Shown one piece after another: positions 22,676-23,638 of a stretch of 23,638 nucleotides of DNA; the stretch's first letter is position 1, and each line of letters begins with the position of its first letter. The notes under the pieces are model-generated. The model did no database searches and was not told where the DNA came from. It worked only from the letters and a program-made list of their open reading frames with translations. The DNA is taken from assembly GCA_035720945.1 (NCBI GenBank), contig DASTNK010000063.1:1-23638 (forward strand). Reading direction: 5' to 3'. The position numbers were made by a program, and so were the translations under genes. The DNA comes from SCQX01 sp035720945. Its GTDB lineage: Bacteria > Pseudomonadota > Gammaproteobacteria > Burkholderiales > Burkholderiaceae_B.

Positions 22676-23638
22676 ATGAACACCACTGACTCAGCCGCCA
22701 TTTCGGCGGTCAACCGGTTCGGGCTGGGCGGCAAGCCCGGCGAACTCGAAGGTGTGAAACAACCGCGGGAATGGTTGTTGTCCCAGGTCGCGCGCGGCCC
22801 CGATGGCGCCGCGCTGTTCGTGGGCTTGCCGTCCAGCCTCGACTACCTGGGCGAGGAAGCGCGGTTGCAGCAGACTCGCCACGAACTGAAACAAAAAGAG
22901 CGATCCCGGCGCGACTTCCTGACGGGCCGTCCATCAACAGAGGACGCGGCGGACGGCGCCGCCGCCCTGAAGCAAGCCTTGAAACCCTACCGCGAGGAGG
23001 AGCGGAAGGACGTGCTGGCCGAGGCCGCCGCGCGCTATCAGGTGGCGGCGACCACCGACACGCCGTTCGTGGAAAGGCTGGTGCATTTCTGGTCCAACCA
23101 CTTCGCCGTTTCCACCGACAAGGGTCCGGTGCGATTGCTCGCCGCGCCGATGGAACGCGAGGCGATCCGCCCGCATGTCACTGGCCGTTTCGCCGATATG
23201 CTGCTGGCCGTTGAAACCCACCCGGCCATGTTGCTGTACCTGGACAACATACGCTCAGTGGGGCCGAACTCCCCGCTTGGCCGGCGCATCGCGAAACGCC
23301 TGGCGCGCAAGGGGGCACGGGACGAAGGCAAGGCGGGCGGGCTGAACGAAAACCTGGGCCGTGAAGCGATGGAACTGCACACGGTGGGGGTGAACGCCGG
23401 CTATACCCAGGCCGACGTCACCGAGTTCTCGCGCGCCTTGACGGGCTGGAGCATCCCCTTTCCACGTGATCTGGTCGGCGACTATCCGCTGCAGTCGGCC
23501 TTCATGTTCCGCGCCAACGCGCATGAACCCGGCGCGCGCCGGGTGATGGAGCACACGTTCCCGGAAGGCGGATTCGAGCAAGGCCGCGCCATTCTGGAAT
23601 TCCTGGCGCATCAACCCGCGACCGCCTTGCATCTGTCA
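22676..23638 (+). CDS. DUF1800 family protein, 5' part (3' end outside window)
   Basis: A frame of 321 codons open to the window end without a stop, starting MNTTDSAAISAVNRFGLGGK. The family core is clear: FVERLVHFWSNHFAVS at about residues 133-148, then GREAMELHTVGVNAGYTQAD and VTEFSRALTGW around 227-256, the most conserved DUF1800 signature (typically NENxARExxELHTLGV). Family members are usually 450-600 residues, so roughly the last third is missing. There is no signal peptide at this start. In other proteobacteria DUF1800 genes are normally followed by a DUF1501 gene, which would lie to the right. Biochemical function is unknown. The ribosome site before 22676 is weak, so the start is moderately certain. 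Confidence 0.87.
   Translation, partial: MNTTDSAAISAVNRFGLGGKPGELEGVKQPREWLLSQVARGPDGAALFVGLPSSLDYLGEEARLQQTRHELKQKERSRRDFLTGRPSTEDAADGAAALKQALKPYREEERKDVLAEAAARYQVAATTDTPFVERLVHFWSNHFAVSTDKGPVRLLAAPMEREAIRPHVTGRFADMLLAVETHPAMLLYLDNIRSVGPNSPLGRRIAKRLARKGARDEGKAGGLNENLGREAMELHTVGVNAGYTQADVTEFSRALTGWSIPFPRDLVGDYPLQSAFMFRANAHEPGARRVMEHTFPEGGFEQGRAILEFLAHQPATALHLS

Noticed and set aside
1..23638. Mobile elements, CRISPR, tRNA or rRNA genes
   Set aside because: No transposase or integrase motifs, no regularly spaced repeats and no cloverleaf or rRNA-like segments were recognised by eye; a covariance-model scan was not possible.

Overview
The window looks like chromosome from a high-GC betaproteobacterium, most likely Burkholderiales/Alcaligenaceae-like. 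This is inferred from base composition, the ppk-pstSCAB block, the sorAB sulfite dehydrogenase and the branched-chain-type ABC operon; no 16S or tRNA gene is present to confirm it. I saw no insertion sequence, integrase, CRISPR array, rRNA or tRNA. Both edges cut a gene: oxc on the left and a DUF1800 gene on the right.

Left part, + strand (1-6906): the 3' end of oxalyl-CoA decarboxylase (oxc) closes with a UUCG-loop terminator. A complete branched-chain-type ABC importer follows (periplasmic binding protein, two permeases, two ATPases) and then a small cupin. The permease and ATPase genes overlap by 8-11 bases and clearly form an operon. A strong hairpin separates the binding-protein gene from the permeases. 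The transported compound cannot be read from the sequence; the oxc and cupin neighbours suggest a small organic acid.

Middle (6896-11491): an ADP-ribosylglycohydrolase-fold protein on the - strand ends 11 bases inside the cupin gene. A + strand sulfite-handling set follows: a YeiH/UPF0324-type membrane protein (putative sulfate/sulfite exporter), a Tat-exported molybdenum sulfite dehydrogenase (sorA) and a di-haem cytochrome c that looks like a SorB fused to a second cytochrome domain. A very AT-rich inverted repeat lies upstream of the exporter and a perfect 15-bp hairpin upstream of sorA.

Right-centre (11590-17635), - strand: ppk, then pstS-pstC-pstA-pstB, with a clear Pho box and -10 element upstream of pstS. 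This is phosphate starvation uptake linked to polyphosphate synthesis. No phoU follows pstB.

Right (17758-22343), - strand: an accessory stretch of small genes. It holds a probable chimeric remnant (YciI-like start joined to a VapC/PIN tail), a uracil-DNA-glycosylase-superfamily protein, a coupled DUF488/DUF2945 pair, a PLP- and zinc-dependent D-serine dehydratase/D-threonine aldolase-like enzyme, a 2-oxoglutarate/Fe(II) oxygenase, and a two-gene module of a HicA-like small protein with a cysteine cluster and an HTH partner. That pair is the best candidate here for a poorly described toxin-antitoxin-like system. The window ends in the 5' part of a DUF1800 gene on the + strand.
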